Of a stretch of 64,000 nt of DNA, positions 25,777-34,035 are shown in pieces. Position 1 is the stretch's first letter. Each line of letters starts with the position of its first letter. Location of the stretch: contig JBCCHB010000007.1 of NCBI GenBank assembly GCA_039028975.1, positions 62,001 to 126,000 on the forward strand. The letters run 5' to 3'. The stretch is from JAHBNG01 sp039028975 (GTDB lineage Bacteria; Chloroflexota; Anaerolineae; Caldilineales; Caldilineaceae). A program made the translations under genes and the position numbers. The notes beneath the pieces are model-generated. The model saw nothing but the letters and a program-made list of their open reading frames with translations. It did no database searches and was not told the origin of the DNA.

Positions 25777-26820
25777 ATGAAAACAAAAGAACAATTGGCC
25801 GAACGCGAAGAACTGGCCAAACAATCCGAACTGACTCTAACCGAATTTTGCAACGAACATCCAGCATATTCAATTGACGCCGACCAGCCAGAATACCGTG
25901 GCGGAACGAACCTTATCACATTCGGCCATCGGCGCACTGAGGAAGGACAGCAGCAGCCCATCGTCTTCAAGTACTTTATTCGAACATACCGCTTCTCTCA
26001 GGAATATTTCTGCCTACACCACTTTGCCGACACGGGACACGTGCCGAAAATTCTTGCCGCTGTTCCTGACCGACTTATCGTCATGACGCGCTACCCTGCC
26101 AGCGGCATCGAGGCTGAACAACTGAATTTGGTTGAGCGGAAAGCAGTCAGCAGCGAGATGGGTAAAGCGGTTGCAGACTGGGTCCGATGGCCACTACCTA
26201 ACGCCGAAAATTGGCCAACGCCGCAAACAGAATTTGAGCAACTTCAATGGCGGACCGACATGGGTGAGATCATTGGACATGTTTTGTCGCTCTGTCGGCA
26301 AATTCAAGCGGTGGTCCCATCCTACCAAACGCCCTTCTATAGTGAAGCGCTAGCCTTAACCGAGCAACATGTTGACTTTATTGACCAGCAGCCAAGGGTT
26401 CTCTTCCATGAGGACTTCGCAAACTTGAGCGTCCATCAAGGACATTTTCTGGGTTTCTACGATCTAGAAATGGTTCGCATCGGCACCGAGGCTATGCAAC
26501 TTGGCTGCGCGCTTGAGCTGGTTAACCCTCAGTGGATAGACAGCGAGTGGCTGGTTTGGGCTGATTTTATTCAAGCATTCCAAGAGACAACTAGGCGGAC
26601 GTTAGACGAAGCAGATTTCCTTGCAATTCTGGCTATGAATCATTTCTATTACCATATTCGCCTTTGTCGCTGGGGAAAGTGGAATGGCAATCCAGCTGAA
26701 ATAGAAAACATGAATTTCGCAACCTCAAATGCGGCAAGCTATCTTACGAACATAAAGAGGACCTGTTTCTCGCTTCGAGAGTGGGTCGACCTGTACAAAT
26801 GGTTTCCTAGTTTGCGGTAA
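25777..26820 (+). CDS. APH-like kinase-fold protein, copy 1 of a tandem pair
   Basis: A 347-residue protein with kinase-like hallmarks: YRGGTNLITFG as a glycine-rich strand, a Lys in IVFKYF (Lys65), a catalytic-loop-like FHEDFANLSV (His211, Asp213, Asn216) and a metal-site-like GFYDLEMVRIGTEAMQLG (Asp229, Glu231). In ordinary aminoglycoside kinases the loop is HGD; here Gly is replaced by Glu in both copies. Activity is likely but unproven. No better family name is recognised. A GC-rich short hairpin lies just upstream (25747-25762). The next gene, 45 nt downstream, is its duplicate. Confidence 0.65.
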   Translation: MKTKEQLAEREELAKQSELTLTEFCNEHPAYSIDADQPEYRGGTNLITFGHRRTEEGQQQPIVFKYFIRTYRFSQEYFCLHHFADTGHVPKILAAVPDRLIVMTRYPASGIEAEQLNLVERKAVSSEMGKAVADWVRWPLPNAENWPTPQTEFEQLQWRTDMGEIIGHVLSLCRQIQAVVPSYQTPFYSEALALTEQHVDFIDQQPRVLFHEDFANLSVHQGHFLGFYDLEMVRIGTEAMQLGCALELVNPQWIDSEWLVWADFIQAFQETTRRTLDEADFLAILAMNHFYYHIRLCRWGKWNGNPAEIENMNFATSNAASYLTNIKRTCFSLREWVDLYKWFPSLR

Positions 26821-26864
26821 GAGAGGGAAGCGCGGAATCATGACAATCATTTAGGGAAATCCCA

Positions 26865-27902
26865 ATGCCATCTACCGAACGTGAAGAATTACCCAAACAA
26901 TCAAAAGAAGGGCTGCAAGCATTCATTCGCCAGCATCCAGAGTATTCGATAGACAATTTCCAACCTGTTTATCGGGGCGGCACCAACCTGGTAACATTCG
27001 GTCAGCGACGAACTGAGACAGGCGAGCAACAGCCGGTCGTCTACAAATACTTCATTCGAACCTACCGCTATAGCCAAGAATACTTCTGCTTACGACACTT
27101 TGCCGATACAGGGCATGTTCCCATTATTTTGGACGCTATCCCTGACCGTCTCATCGTCATGACCCGCTTACCAGACTCACACATAGAGGGTGAAACAGCC
27201 CACTTTAATCTGGACCAGAGAAAGCAGGTAAGCCGCCAGATCGGTCATGCCATAGGAGATTTGGTTCAATGGCCACTACCCACAGCCGAAAGTCAGCCGA
27301 TACCGGAAACAGAGTTTGAACAGTTTGCCTGGCGAACTGATGTGGGGGCGATCATAAAGGATGTGCTCGTGTGCTGTCGTCAAATTCAAGCGAACGTGCC
27401 AGCTTACCAAACCTCGCTCTACACCGAATCGCTATACTTTGCTGAAAAGCATGTTGACTACATCGCTCAGCAACCACGTTGCCTATTCCATGAGGACATC
27501 CCAAACTTGTGCATATACGAGGGGCATTTTCAAGGCTTCTATGATCTGGAGATGGCCCGTATCGGCACAGAAGCACTACAGCTAGGCGTAGCACTTGATT
27601 TATGTCGACCACACTGGATGGAGGGGGAGTGGCTAGTATGGGCAGAATTTATCGAGGGGTACCAAGAAAGAACTGGACGGACATTAACTGAGTCGGATTT
27701 TCTCGCCATTTTGACCATGAGCCACTTCTACTACCACATCCGCATTTGCCGCTGGTGTGAGTGGGATGGAGACTTGACCCAATCTGATCACTTGGAATTC
27801 GCGACAAGATTTGCCGAACGATACCATACCTATATGAAGCGGACCTGTATGTCGATAAAGGGGTGGGTAGACCTTTACAAATGGTTTCCGAGCTTGAGGT
27901 AA
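26865..27902 (+). CDS. APH-like kinase-fold protein, copy 2 of a tandem pair
   Basis: A 345-residue protein collinear with the gene before it from end to end: YRGGTNLVTFGQRRTE, YKYFIRTYRYSQEYFCLRHFADTGHVP, LFHEDIPNLCI, GFYDLEMARIGTEALQLG, and the shared ending VDLYKWFPSLR. The HED-x-x-N loop and D-L-E metal site are preserved, so both copies are probably functional. Divergence is substantial, so the duplication is not recent. AGGGAAA precedes the ATG. Four nt after its stop the Nudix gene begins, suggesting an operon of kinase-like, Nudix and methyltransferase genes. Confidence 0.66.
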   Translation: MPSTEREELPKQSKEGLQAFIRQHPEYSIDNFQPVYRGGTNLVTFGQRRTETGEQQPVVYKYFIRTYRYSQEYFCLRHFADTGHVPIILDAIPDRLIVMTRLPDSHIEGETAHFNLDQRKQVSRQIGHAIGDLVQWPLPTAESQPIPETEFEQFAWRTDVGAIIKDVLVCCRQIQANVPAYQTSLYTESLYFAEKHVDYIAQQPRCLFHEDIPNLCIYEGHFQGFYDLEMARIGTEALQLGVALDLCRPHWMEGEWLVWAEFIEGYQERTGRTLTESDFLAILTMSHFYYHIRICRWCEWDGDLTQSDHLEFATRFAERYHTYMKRTCMSIKGWVDLYKWFPSLR

Positions 27903-27906
27903 CACA

Positions 27907-28296
27907 ATGAATCAACAGACAATCTATCGTGCCTATACCGCAGTGCTCAGAGACAATATGATTTTGATGGTCCGCCACGTCCATGATGGTGAGGATTACT
28001 GGACGCTTCCCGGTGGCAAAATCGAAGTGGGAGAGACGGAAGAACAAGCGGCTATTCGAGAGCTCATGGAGGAAACAGGTATCGCTGTAGATTCAGTCAC
28101 TCGGTTATTTGCAGAGAATGGCCAAGTTTGCTTCCTGGCCAGTTGCTCCGCCGATCAGGCAGCGGTTGTTGGATCTGATCCTGAGCTTTTACTCAATGAA
28201 CAAGTGATTCAAGATGTACGCTGGTTTGACCTCACTGAGAAACGCCATGATAGTCAAGTTTCAAAAGTGCTTAGCCACATTTCACCAAACGAATAG
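27907..28296 (+). CDS. Nudix hydrolase
   Basis: A 129-residue Nudix protein with the complete Nudix box at residues 37-59 (G-x5-E-x7-REL-x-EE-x-GI), preceded by WTLPGG. It cleaves a nucleoside diphosphate linked to another group (for example oxidised nucleotides, NDP-sugars or dinucleotides) with divalent metal. The family is too broad to name a substrate. It starts 4 nt after the kinase-like gene and ends 12 nt before a methyltransferase with an AGGAG site. Confidence 0.9.
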   Translation: MNQQTIYRAYTAVLRDNMILMVRHVHDGEDYWTLPGGKIEVGETEEQAAIRELMEETGIAVDSVTRLFAENGQVCFLASCSADQAAVVGSDPELLLNEQVIQDVRWFDLTEKRHDSQVSKVLSHISPNE

Positions 28297-28308
28297 GAGT
28301 CTAGCTTC

Positions 28309-28923
28309 ATGAACTTGGGGCGACGATGGGATCACAACAACCACTATCACCAATACTTGCTCAACCAGCTACCGCCAGCCATAGATCGAGTACTCGATGT
28401 TGGGTGTGGCTATGGCGAATTTGCCGCTCACTTGGCCCAACGCTCTACTTACGTCCATGCGGTTGATGCAGACGCTGATGTGATCCAGATGGCCCAATAC
28501 CAGCACGCCAGGCTTGACCATCTCAGCTTCATTCAGGGCGACTTTTTGGAGATGGACCTGCCGAGGGAACACTATCACGTTGTGACATCTTTGGCTGCGA
28601 TTCATCACATGGCACTTGAACCAGCTCTGGAGAAGATAAAGCAGGTGCTGCAACCAGGAGGAATTTTGGCTATTCTTGGGCTATATCGGGAAGCAACAGC
28701 GAGTGACCATGTAGCGAGCGTCACCGGTATACTGGCTCACACAATCTACAGCCGATTTATCTACCGGGATATTTTTTTAACCAAACCCGCCCAAACGGCA
28801 CCGATAACGAGCCCAACCACAACCCTCGCTGAAATCAAGTCGGTGGCAAATACAACTCTTCCTGGCGCTAGAATTCGCCGACATCTGCTGTGGCGGTACT
28901 CGTTGATTTGGGAGAAACGTTAG
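28309..28923 (+). CDS. Class I SAM-dependent methyltransferase
   Basis: A 204-residue methyltransferase. Motif I is VLDVGCGYGEFAAHLA, motif II is HAVDADADVIQMAQ, motif III is FIQGDFLEMDL, and a late LQPGGILAILGLYRE gives the typical post-motif. The N-terminus is very short (RRWDHNNHYHQYLL), typical of small-molecule methyltransferases of the Methyltransf_25 type. A strong AGGAG precedes the ATG. It is the last plus-strand gene before the toxin-antitoxin locus. Substrate unknown. Confidence 0.83.
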   Translation: MNLGRRWDHNNHYHQYLLNQLPPAIDRVLDVGCGYGEFAAHLAQRSTYVHAVDADADVIQMAQYQHARLDHLSFIQGDFLEMDLPREHYHVVTSLAAIHHMALEPALEKIKQVLQPGGILAILGLYREATASDHVASVTGILAHTIYSRFIYRDIFLTKPAQTAPITSPTTTLAEIKSVANTTLPGARIRRHLLWRYSLIWEKR

Positions 28924-28947
28924 GGCAGGCTGAGTAGCCAATACAGT

Positions 28948-29301
28948 TCAGTTTTCTAAGGCATCAATCACCGACACGATTTCATTGCTAGATATATCAT
29001 CTGTATCAGACTTTGCATAAATGATGAGGAGTATAACAATCTGATTATTTTGAACAAGATAGATGACTCGATATCCTCCACTTTTCCCTTTTTGGATATC
29101 GCTATTCTTGAGTCGAGTCTTGTAAACAACGTGGCCAGTACCGGCTATTCGATCACCAGGGGTTTCGCCAGCTTGGAGTTGTTCGATAAGAGGCGAAACA
29201 TCATTGCGAATATTTCAGTATCGTCTTGCTAACTTCTTTAACTTGGATTTGAAATGTTTGGCGGCCCTTACGGTAATCGTATCTTTAGGGTTATTCGACA
29301 T
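28948..29301 (-). pseudogene. RelE/ParE-type toxin with an in-frame TGA
   Basis: Read on the minus strand from ATG 29301, a 117-codon frame ends at TGA 28948-28950. Its sequence (TVRAAKHFKSKLKKLARRY, then NIRNDVSPLIEQLQAGETPGDRI, GTGHVVYKTRLKNSDIQKGK, SGGYRVIYLVQNNQIVILLIIY) matches the fold of RelE/ParE mRNA-interferase or gyrase toxins. Codon 29 is TGA (29215-29217), between Tyr28 and Asn30, at a position that is Arg or Lys in relatives. The remainder is intact. The start lies inside the end of the antitoxin gene (11-nt overlap). Probably inactivated by a single nonsense mutation. Confidence 0.78.
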
Positions 29302-29503
29302 CAATGCCGTCCCAAAGTTCTTCTACAGGTATTGTCTCACCAGCTTGGACTTCTGCCCAAGCGATTCGAAGATCGTCTAAAGGCTTATCGACCTCTTGCT
29401 CTTCGATAAGCATTCGTACTACCTCTTCAAGACGGTGCAAGTGGGCAAGAATCGCTTCGAGTTGCTTGACAGGTACATTCACAGTTTCAATTGACGGAGT
29501 CAT
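29291..29503 (-). CDS. Small antitoxin-like protein
   Basis: A 70-residue acidic protein with a helical leucine-rich centre (LEAILAHLHRLEEVVRMLIEE) and an acidic end (ELWDGIDVE). It sits directly upstream of, and overlaps, the broken toxin gene, in the order antitoxin-toxin usual for RelE/ParE-type systems. No DNA-binding motif is recognised, but this size and composition are common for antitoxins that wrap around a toxin. An ATATAAT stretch on the minus strand about 10 nt upstream of the ATG may serve as the -10 box. Confidence 0.62.
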   Translation of the reverse strand: MTPSIETVNVPVKQLEAILAHLHRLEEVVRMLIEEQEVDKPLDDLRIAWAEVQAGETIPVEELWDGIDVE

Positions 29504-29580
29504 TGTCTGATTATATCGACCTCACTAAGTCGTATTCACTAGTGTACAGGGACTGAACTATACGCCATACAATATCCTGC

Positions 29581-29609
29581 TTGACATTCTTTGTCAACCT
29601 AATTATATC
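29581..29609 (+). promoter_or_regulatory. Sigma-70-like promoter with overlapping inverted repeat
   Basis: TTGACA at 29581-29586, a 17-nt spacer, and TATATC at 29604-29609. The -35 hexamer is also the left arm of an inverted repeat, TTGACA-TTCTT-TGTCAA (29581-29597), so a repressor could bind over it. The phosphorylase start codon lies 25 nt past the -10. Confidence 0.55.
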
Positions 29610-29620
29610 AGATCAAGCCG

Positions 29621-29632
29621 AGGAGATCTCCT
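29621..29632 (+). promoter_or_regulatory. Palindromic Shine-Dalgarno AGGAGATCTCCT
   Basis: A perfect 12-base palindrome ending one base before ATG 29634. AGGAG is the ribosome-binding site, and the palindrome lets it pair with its own 3' half or with a second transcript, which might mask the site. The possible effect on translation is an inference. Confidence 0.45.
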
Positions 29633-29633
29633 A

Positions 29634-30401
29634 ATGCGACAAGAATTCCCGATTTTAGAATACGACTCCGATCCACACGGCATCATCGACATTGACCTAG
29701 AAGAAGATGCCCTACCCGGCATGCCAGAACATTGTGTGATCTGCTTCTTCCGCGACGTCTTCGAGCGATTTTCAGAGCAGGGGATTATCACACCCCTCAA
29801 AACCCTTAGGACCGAAATGGGCGATCATCCTGTCTATCTGCATTCGGTTGGGGAGCGTCAGGTTGCCTTACTACACCAAGGAGTGGGTGCGCCTTTAGCC
29901 TCCTCTCTAGTGGAAGAGATGATTGCCCTAGGTGGACGCAAATTTATCGCCTGTGGTGGTGCTGGTGTGCTCGATCCGTCTATTGCTATGGGTCACATCC
30001 TCGTTCCTACTGCGGCTATTCGCGATGAAGGCACGTCGTATCATTACCTACCACCAGCGCGCGAAGTTGAACCTACCCCAGCCGCATTGGCCGCCATCGA
30101 AACGGTATTAAGAGAGCGGAATGTGGATTATCTTCTGACCAAAACCTGGACGACTGACGCCTTTTTCCGCGAGACCAAAGGGAAAGTGGCGTTGCGCAAA
30201 GAAGAGGGCTGTGCAGCCGTAGAGATGGAAGCAGCAGCCATGTTCGCTGTCGCCCATTTTCGTAACGTTGAGTTGGCCCAAATTCTCTACAGTGGCGACA
30301 GCGTTGACCCTGAAAAGTGGGACCACCGAGATTGGACCAGCAACTGGACCGTCCGCGAGATGCTCGTGGAGTTGGCGGCAGAAGCGTGCCTGCTGCTCTA
30401 G
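29634..30401 (+). CDS. Nucleoside phosphorylase
   Basis: A 255-residue phosphorylase of the purine/uridine phosphorylase superfamily. HQGVGAPLASSLVEEMIALGG gives the phosphate/ribose-binding loop, FIACGGAGVLDPSIAMGHILVP is the conserved core strand, and AAVEMEAAAMFAVA carries the Glu-Met-Glu ribose-binding motif. It would split a nucleoside with phosphate into base and sugar-1-phosphate. It has its own promoter and a strong palindromic ribosome-binding site. A serine hydrolase gene follows 27 nt later. Which nucleoside is used is not readable from the sequence. Confidence 0.88.
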   Translation: MRQEFPILEYDSDPHGIIDIDLEEDALPGMPEHCVICFFRDVFERFSEQGIITPLKTLRTEMGDHPVYLHSVGERQVALLHQGVGAPLASSLVEEMIALGGRKFIACGGAGVLDPSIAMGHILVPTAAIRDEGTSYHYLPPAREVEPTPAALAAIETVLRERNVDYLLTKTWTTDAFFRETKGKVALRKEEGCAAVEMEAAAMFAVAHFRNVELAQILYSGDSVDPEKWDHRDWTSNWTVREMLVELAAEACLLL

Positions 30402-30428
30402 CCTCTCCACCAATCAAAAGAAACAATC

Positions 30429-32189
30429 ATGACCAACTATCAAGTACTTGAAGAAAAAATCCAATCAGCCGTTGGATCCGATGCCATCTTGGGATTAAGC
30501 GTTGCCATCATCAAAGGTGGCGAAATTGAGTATCTCAAGGGCTTTGGTTCCACAAGTGTTGAAGATGACGCATTATCAATCACACCCCTAACCCTCTTTG
30601 ACTATGGCTCCATATCCAAGAATCTGTGCGCAGTCCTGGTCATGCGCCTTGTGGAGCAAGGGCTGCTTGAACTGGACGCACCAATCCTAAATTACCTGCC
30701 CGATCTGCGATTGAACAATACCGAATATGGTTCCCAGATCACACTCCGCCATTTGTTGAGCCACACATCTGGGCTACCTTGTGCAGGAAAGGAGTGGGGA
30801 CCGCGGGATCTGAACTCGTTGCAGCGTTCAGTCTACGAACAGATTCCTCACTATGAATTTCTGGCACCGCCTGGCACGTTTCATCTTTACGCCAATACGG
30901 TTATCTGCGTGGCCGGTCATATTGCAGAAGTGGTGACGGGGAAATTCTATGACGAGCTACTGCAAGAGCAGGTCTTTGAGCCACTCCAGATGACGCGCTC
31001 AACCTTTGATCCAACAGTCTATGCAACCTACCCGATTGCCTTGCCCCATGAGAAAGATCCAGACGGAGATCTACGTGCCATCCATCAGCTTAGCCGCAAC
31101 GCAAGTGGAAACCCATCCAGCTTCTGCTTAGGCACGGCGTCCGATCTAGCCAATCTGGCCCAGATGTATCTCAACCAAGGCCGATTTGATAGCCATCAGT
31201 TTCTCACGCCAGAATCGACTGCCGATATGCAGACCGCGGTCTGTTCCCGCTATATCAATGGGGTAGCCCATCCATTGGCTCAAGTGCAAACGGGTTATGG
31301 TTTGGGCTTCGAGGTTGGCGAATACCGAGGCAGACGGGTGGCTGGACATGGCGGTATGAATATGAGCTACAACTGCTTCTTCTATCTCTTTCCTGAAGAT
31401 GAATCTGGCGTAGTTCTGATGACTAATTATGCCGACGATCCGCTGTACATGGAGATTGTTGTACTTGCTTATGATACCGCAACAGGCTTGCTACATCGCG
31501 GTATCATTCCTGTAGAGAAGCCAACAGCGCTCGAAATGCAGCCAACTCCAGAAGAACTACAGCAGTACGTGGGTACCTATGTTTGGATAGAGGAATCAGA
31601 GCTAGCAACGGTCACGGTTGAGAATGATACTCTCGTGCTGGATCGAGGAGGAAATCAACGAAAGCTGGTTGCCATTGGTGCCCATCAATTCTATGCGGAA
31701 GCCCACGAGTTCTACCGCCCGACGGTTGCATTCGTCCACAATGCTGCTGGCGAATTGACCCATGCCCAAATTGATGGTGAACCCTACAATCCCATTGAAT
31801 TTGACCACAACTTAGAGCCAGATTTGACGTTGTGGGACTCTTTCGTAGGTGTCTACAAAGATCCGTCCAACTGTAACTTGGACGAAGTTTTCCGCGTGCG
31901 TCTTGATGGTGACACGCTCTATTTTGCCGAAGGAGACGAAGAAACGACCTGCACGCCCGTCAATCAGCGAACCTTCTTGAGCGACCTACTCTATTTCGAG
32001 TTTGTGAACGCTTCATCCGAAAATGGGACACTTCTTAAGTGGGGAAAGGCTGCGCTTTACTACCCAATAGACCCAGAAGCATTGGATAAGCGAGGCGTTG
32101 TAGAATATTTGGTGGACGTCCCCAGAATTCTGGATGATATCGCTACTGGCCTACACCTGAATAATTATGGAGAACCCAATGGCATTTGA
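30429..32189 (+). CDS. Serine hydrolase of the beta-lactamase / class C family
   Basis: A 586-residue protein. The N-terminal ~370 residues are a penicillin-binding-like fold with SISK (Ser61, Lys64), the Tyr-Ala-Asn triad at 154-156 and GHGGMN, which corresponds to the third active-site element. The last ~200 residues (QQYVGTYVWIEESEL, then FVGVYKDPSNCNL) form two lipocalin-like beta modules, as in many large esterase or D-peptidase relatives. No signal peptide is visible, unusual if it acts on cell-wall peptides. Activity against beta-lactams cannot be assumed. It overlaps the next methyltransferase by 11 nt. Confidence 0.84.
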   Translation: MTNYQVLEEKIQSAVGSDAILGLSVAIIKGGEIEYLKGFGSTSVEDDALSITPLTLFDYGSISKNLCAVLVMRLVEQGLLELDAPILNYLPDLRLNNTEYGSQITLRHLLSHTSGLPCAGKEWGPRDLNSLQRSVYEQIPHYEFLAPPGTFHLYANTVICVAGHIAEVVTGKFYDELLQEQVFEPLQMTRSTFDPTVYATYPIALPHEKDPDGDLRAIHQLSRNASGNPSSFCLGTASDLANLAQMYLNQGRFDSHQFLTPESTADMQTAVCSRYINGVAHPLAQVQTGYGLGFEVGEYRGRRVAGHGGMNMSYNCFFYLFPEDESGVVLMTNYADDPLYMEIVVLAYDTATGLLHRGIIPVEKPTALEMQPTPEELQQYVGTYVWIEESELATVTVENDTLVLDRGGNQRKLVAIGAHQFYAEAHEFYRPTVAFVHNAAGELTHAQIDGEPYNPIEFDHNLEPDLTLWDSFVGVYKDPSNCNLDEVFRVRLDGDTLYFAEGDEETTCTPVNQRTFLSDLLYFEFVNASSENGTLLKWGKAALYYPIDPEALDKRGVVEYLVDVPRILDDIATGLHLNNYGEPNGI

Positions 32190-32958
32190 ACAAGAGATGA
32201 CTTGGCGCACTGCCGAATATTATGCAGATTTCTTTCACCCTCACCTCCAGCCAGACGACCATGTTCTAGACGTTGGCTGCGGAACGGGGACAATCACCGT
32301 TGGCCTTGCCAAGTATGTCCCCAATGGCACGGTGGTTGGGATTGATATCGAAGACCATGAATTCCAAGAGGCCCAAACCTATCTAAGCGAAAAGAGTATC
32401 GAGAATGTCCACTTTCGTAAGGCTAGTATGCTCGACCTGCCGTTTGAACCAGAGACATTTTCTGCTTGCCTTTGCCATTCATCCATTGAAGCCGTGAACG
32501 AGCCAATTCAGGCATTACAGGAGATACGACGCGTGCTGAAACCTGATGGTCTCATCGGTGTTGCCTGCGTCGAATACGAGGGCGTTCTGCTTGCTGGTCC
32601 ACAGGAGTCACTTCTAAGGCAATTCTATGATGTGCGAGAAAAGCTATGGCAGTTGGACGGTCTGGCCGATCCCAGAAGGGGCAAGCACCTGCGCGGCCTT
32701 CTGAGCAGAGCAGGTTATGCAGACATCAATGTACAGGCCACCTATATTTCCCACAGCAGCAAGGCTGAAATTGCGGATTTTGGGACAGGTCGTGCGGCCG
32801 ATTGCGAAGACCCCTGGTATGTGGAAGGGGCGTTGAAGCATGGCCTGCTGACTGAGGAGCAGCTTCAAGAAATCCAAGCGGCTTGGAAACAGTGGTCCAC
32901 GGCCGACGATTCGTTTGCCGCATTTACTTGGTGTAAAGCAACGGGACGGAAAATTTAA
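32179..32958 (+). CDS. Class I SAM-dependent methyltransferase
   Basis: A 259-residue methyltransferase. Motif I is VLDVGCGTGTITVGLA, motif II is VVGIDIEDHEFQEAQTYL, motif III is RKASMLDLPFEPETFSACLC, and VLKPDGLIGVACVEY follows. This layout is like UbiE-type small-molecule methyltransferases. ATG 32179 is preferred because GGAGAA sits 5-8 nt upstream; an ATG at 32167 would overlap the serine hydrolase further. Probably translated by coupling with the upstream gene. Confidence 0.83.
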   Translation: MAFEQEMTWRTAEYYADFFHPHLQPDDHVLDVGCGTGTITVGLAKYVPNGTVVGIDIEDHEFQEAQTYLSEKSIENVHFRKASMLDLPFEPETFSACLCHSSIEAVNEPIQALQEIRRVLKPDGLIGVACVEYEGVLLAGPQESLLRQFYDVREKLWQLDGLADPRRGKHLRGLLSRAGYADINVQATYISHSSKAEIADFGTGRAADCEDPWYVEGALKHGLLTEEQLQEIQAAWKQWSTADDSFAAFTWCKATGRKI

Positions 32959-33111
32959 CCGAGAAGATCTATGTGATTTTGAGGCTGTCATTAGAAAACA
33001 GGGATTAGAAGATTACACAAATTCAGGGAGAAAATCTGCGAAATTTTTGCAATCTTTGTTTGAAGAACTCTCTCGATTTCACTTACCCGGAAAGGTTTAA
33101 TTATCTAGAAA

Positions 33112-33915
33112 ATGAACAAAACTTTTGAACAACTCATTGCCGAAGTACTCAAACAGGCCCACGAAGGCTGGGACTTTTCCTACATTGCCGACCGACGCCA
33201 CTCTGAGAATCCATCGTGGGCTTATGGCGATACAGTGCTGACCAAGTTGGCGCAGGTCGAAACCATGTTGGACACGGGCACAGGCGGTGGAGAATTCTTA
33301 CTTTCGTTGCGACAAAGGGCATCTGTCTGGCCCAAGACCGTCATCGCAACGGAAGGCTATCCGCCCAACGTCCTTGTGGCGAAACGCACGTTGGCTCCTG
33401 TAGGCATCGAGGTAATCGACCACGATTCTGAAAAGCCGCTGCCTTTCGCTGAAGAAACCTCTGATTTGGTCATCAACCGACACGATTTCTTCAAACCGTT
33501 GGAAGTGCTACGGGTGCTCAAACCTGGCGGTAAGTTCATAACCCAGCAAGTAGGCAGCGAAATGAATCGAGGATTGAACGAGCTACTGGATGCACCAGTC
33601 AAGGACTACAAAGAATGGGTACTCGAACGTGCCGTAGAACAGTTAGCAGGCGTTGGATTCGCCATTTTGGATAAGAAGGAACACCGCGGCACCTGTCGCT
33701 TTGACGATGTTGGCGCTATTGTGTGGTACCTGAATGCGATCCCGTGGCAGATACCTGATTTTTCGGTCGAGCGGTATGAAGAACGATTACGGCAGGTGCA
33801 TGAAGAGATAGGAATGAACGGTCCGATAGAGGTGAAAAATCACTTCTTCTATATTGAGGCGCAGAAGTCTACAACAGATTCGGGGGAATCTCGAATTGTA
33901 AATGGTGAACGGTGA
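33112..33915 (+). CDS. SAM-dependent methyltransferase with a repeat-derived C-terminus
   Basis: A 267-residue methyltransferase (LDTGTGGGEFLLSLRQ as motif I, NRHDFFKPLEVLRVLKPGGKFITQQVG as the post-motif). The first domain resembles radical/tRNA-like methyltransferases only in general layout; substrate unknown. The final residues after TTDSGES (RIVNGER and stop) are encoded by the left arm of palindromic repeat R3 (33893-33998), so insertion of that element supplied a new stop. The gap before it (32959-33111) contains a diverged R2-like stretch and no gene. Confidence 0.78.
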   Translation: MNKTFEQLIAEVLKQAHEGWDFSYIADRRHSENPSWAYGDTVLTKLAQVETMLDTGTGGGEFLLSLRQRASVWPKTVIATEGYPPNVLVAKRTLAPVGIEVIDHDSEKPLPFAEETSDLVINRHDFFKPLEVLRVLKPGGKFITQQVGSEMNRGLNELLDAPVKDYKEWVLERAVEQLAGVGFAILDKKEHRGTCRFDDVGAIVWYLNAIPWQIPDFSVERYEERLRQVHEEIGMNGPIEVKNHFFYIEAQKSTTDSGESRIVNGER

Positions 33916-33998
33916 ATTGCGAATGATGAATGACGGCGTTTGTGCCGCCATCCCGATCATTCACCATTCACCATTAAGAATTCACCATTCACCGTTCG
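33893..33998. repeat. Palindromic repeat R3, copy 2
   Basis: The left arm is made of AATGGTGAACGGTGAATT and the right arm of the reverse pattern, ending TTCACCATTCACCGTTC; the centre is ATGACGGCG...CGCCATCCCGATCAT. It folds as a long imperfect hairpin. It overlaps the end of the upstream methyltransferase and lies 38 nt before the next GNAT gene. Related to 16671-16764. Confidence 0.7.
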
Positions 33999-34035
33999 GC
34001 CCAAGGGCCAATAGCCACAACGAGAGGAGCAAACA

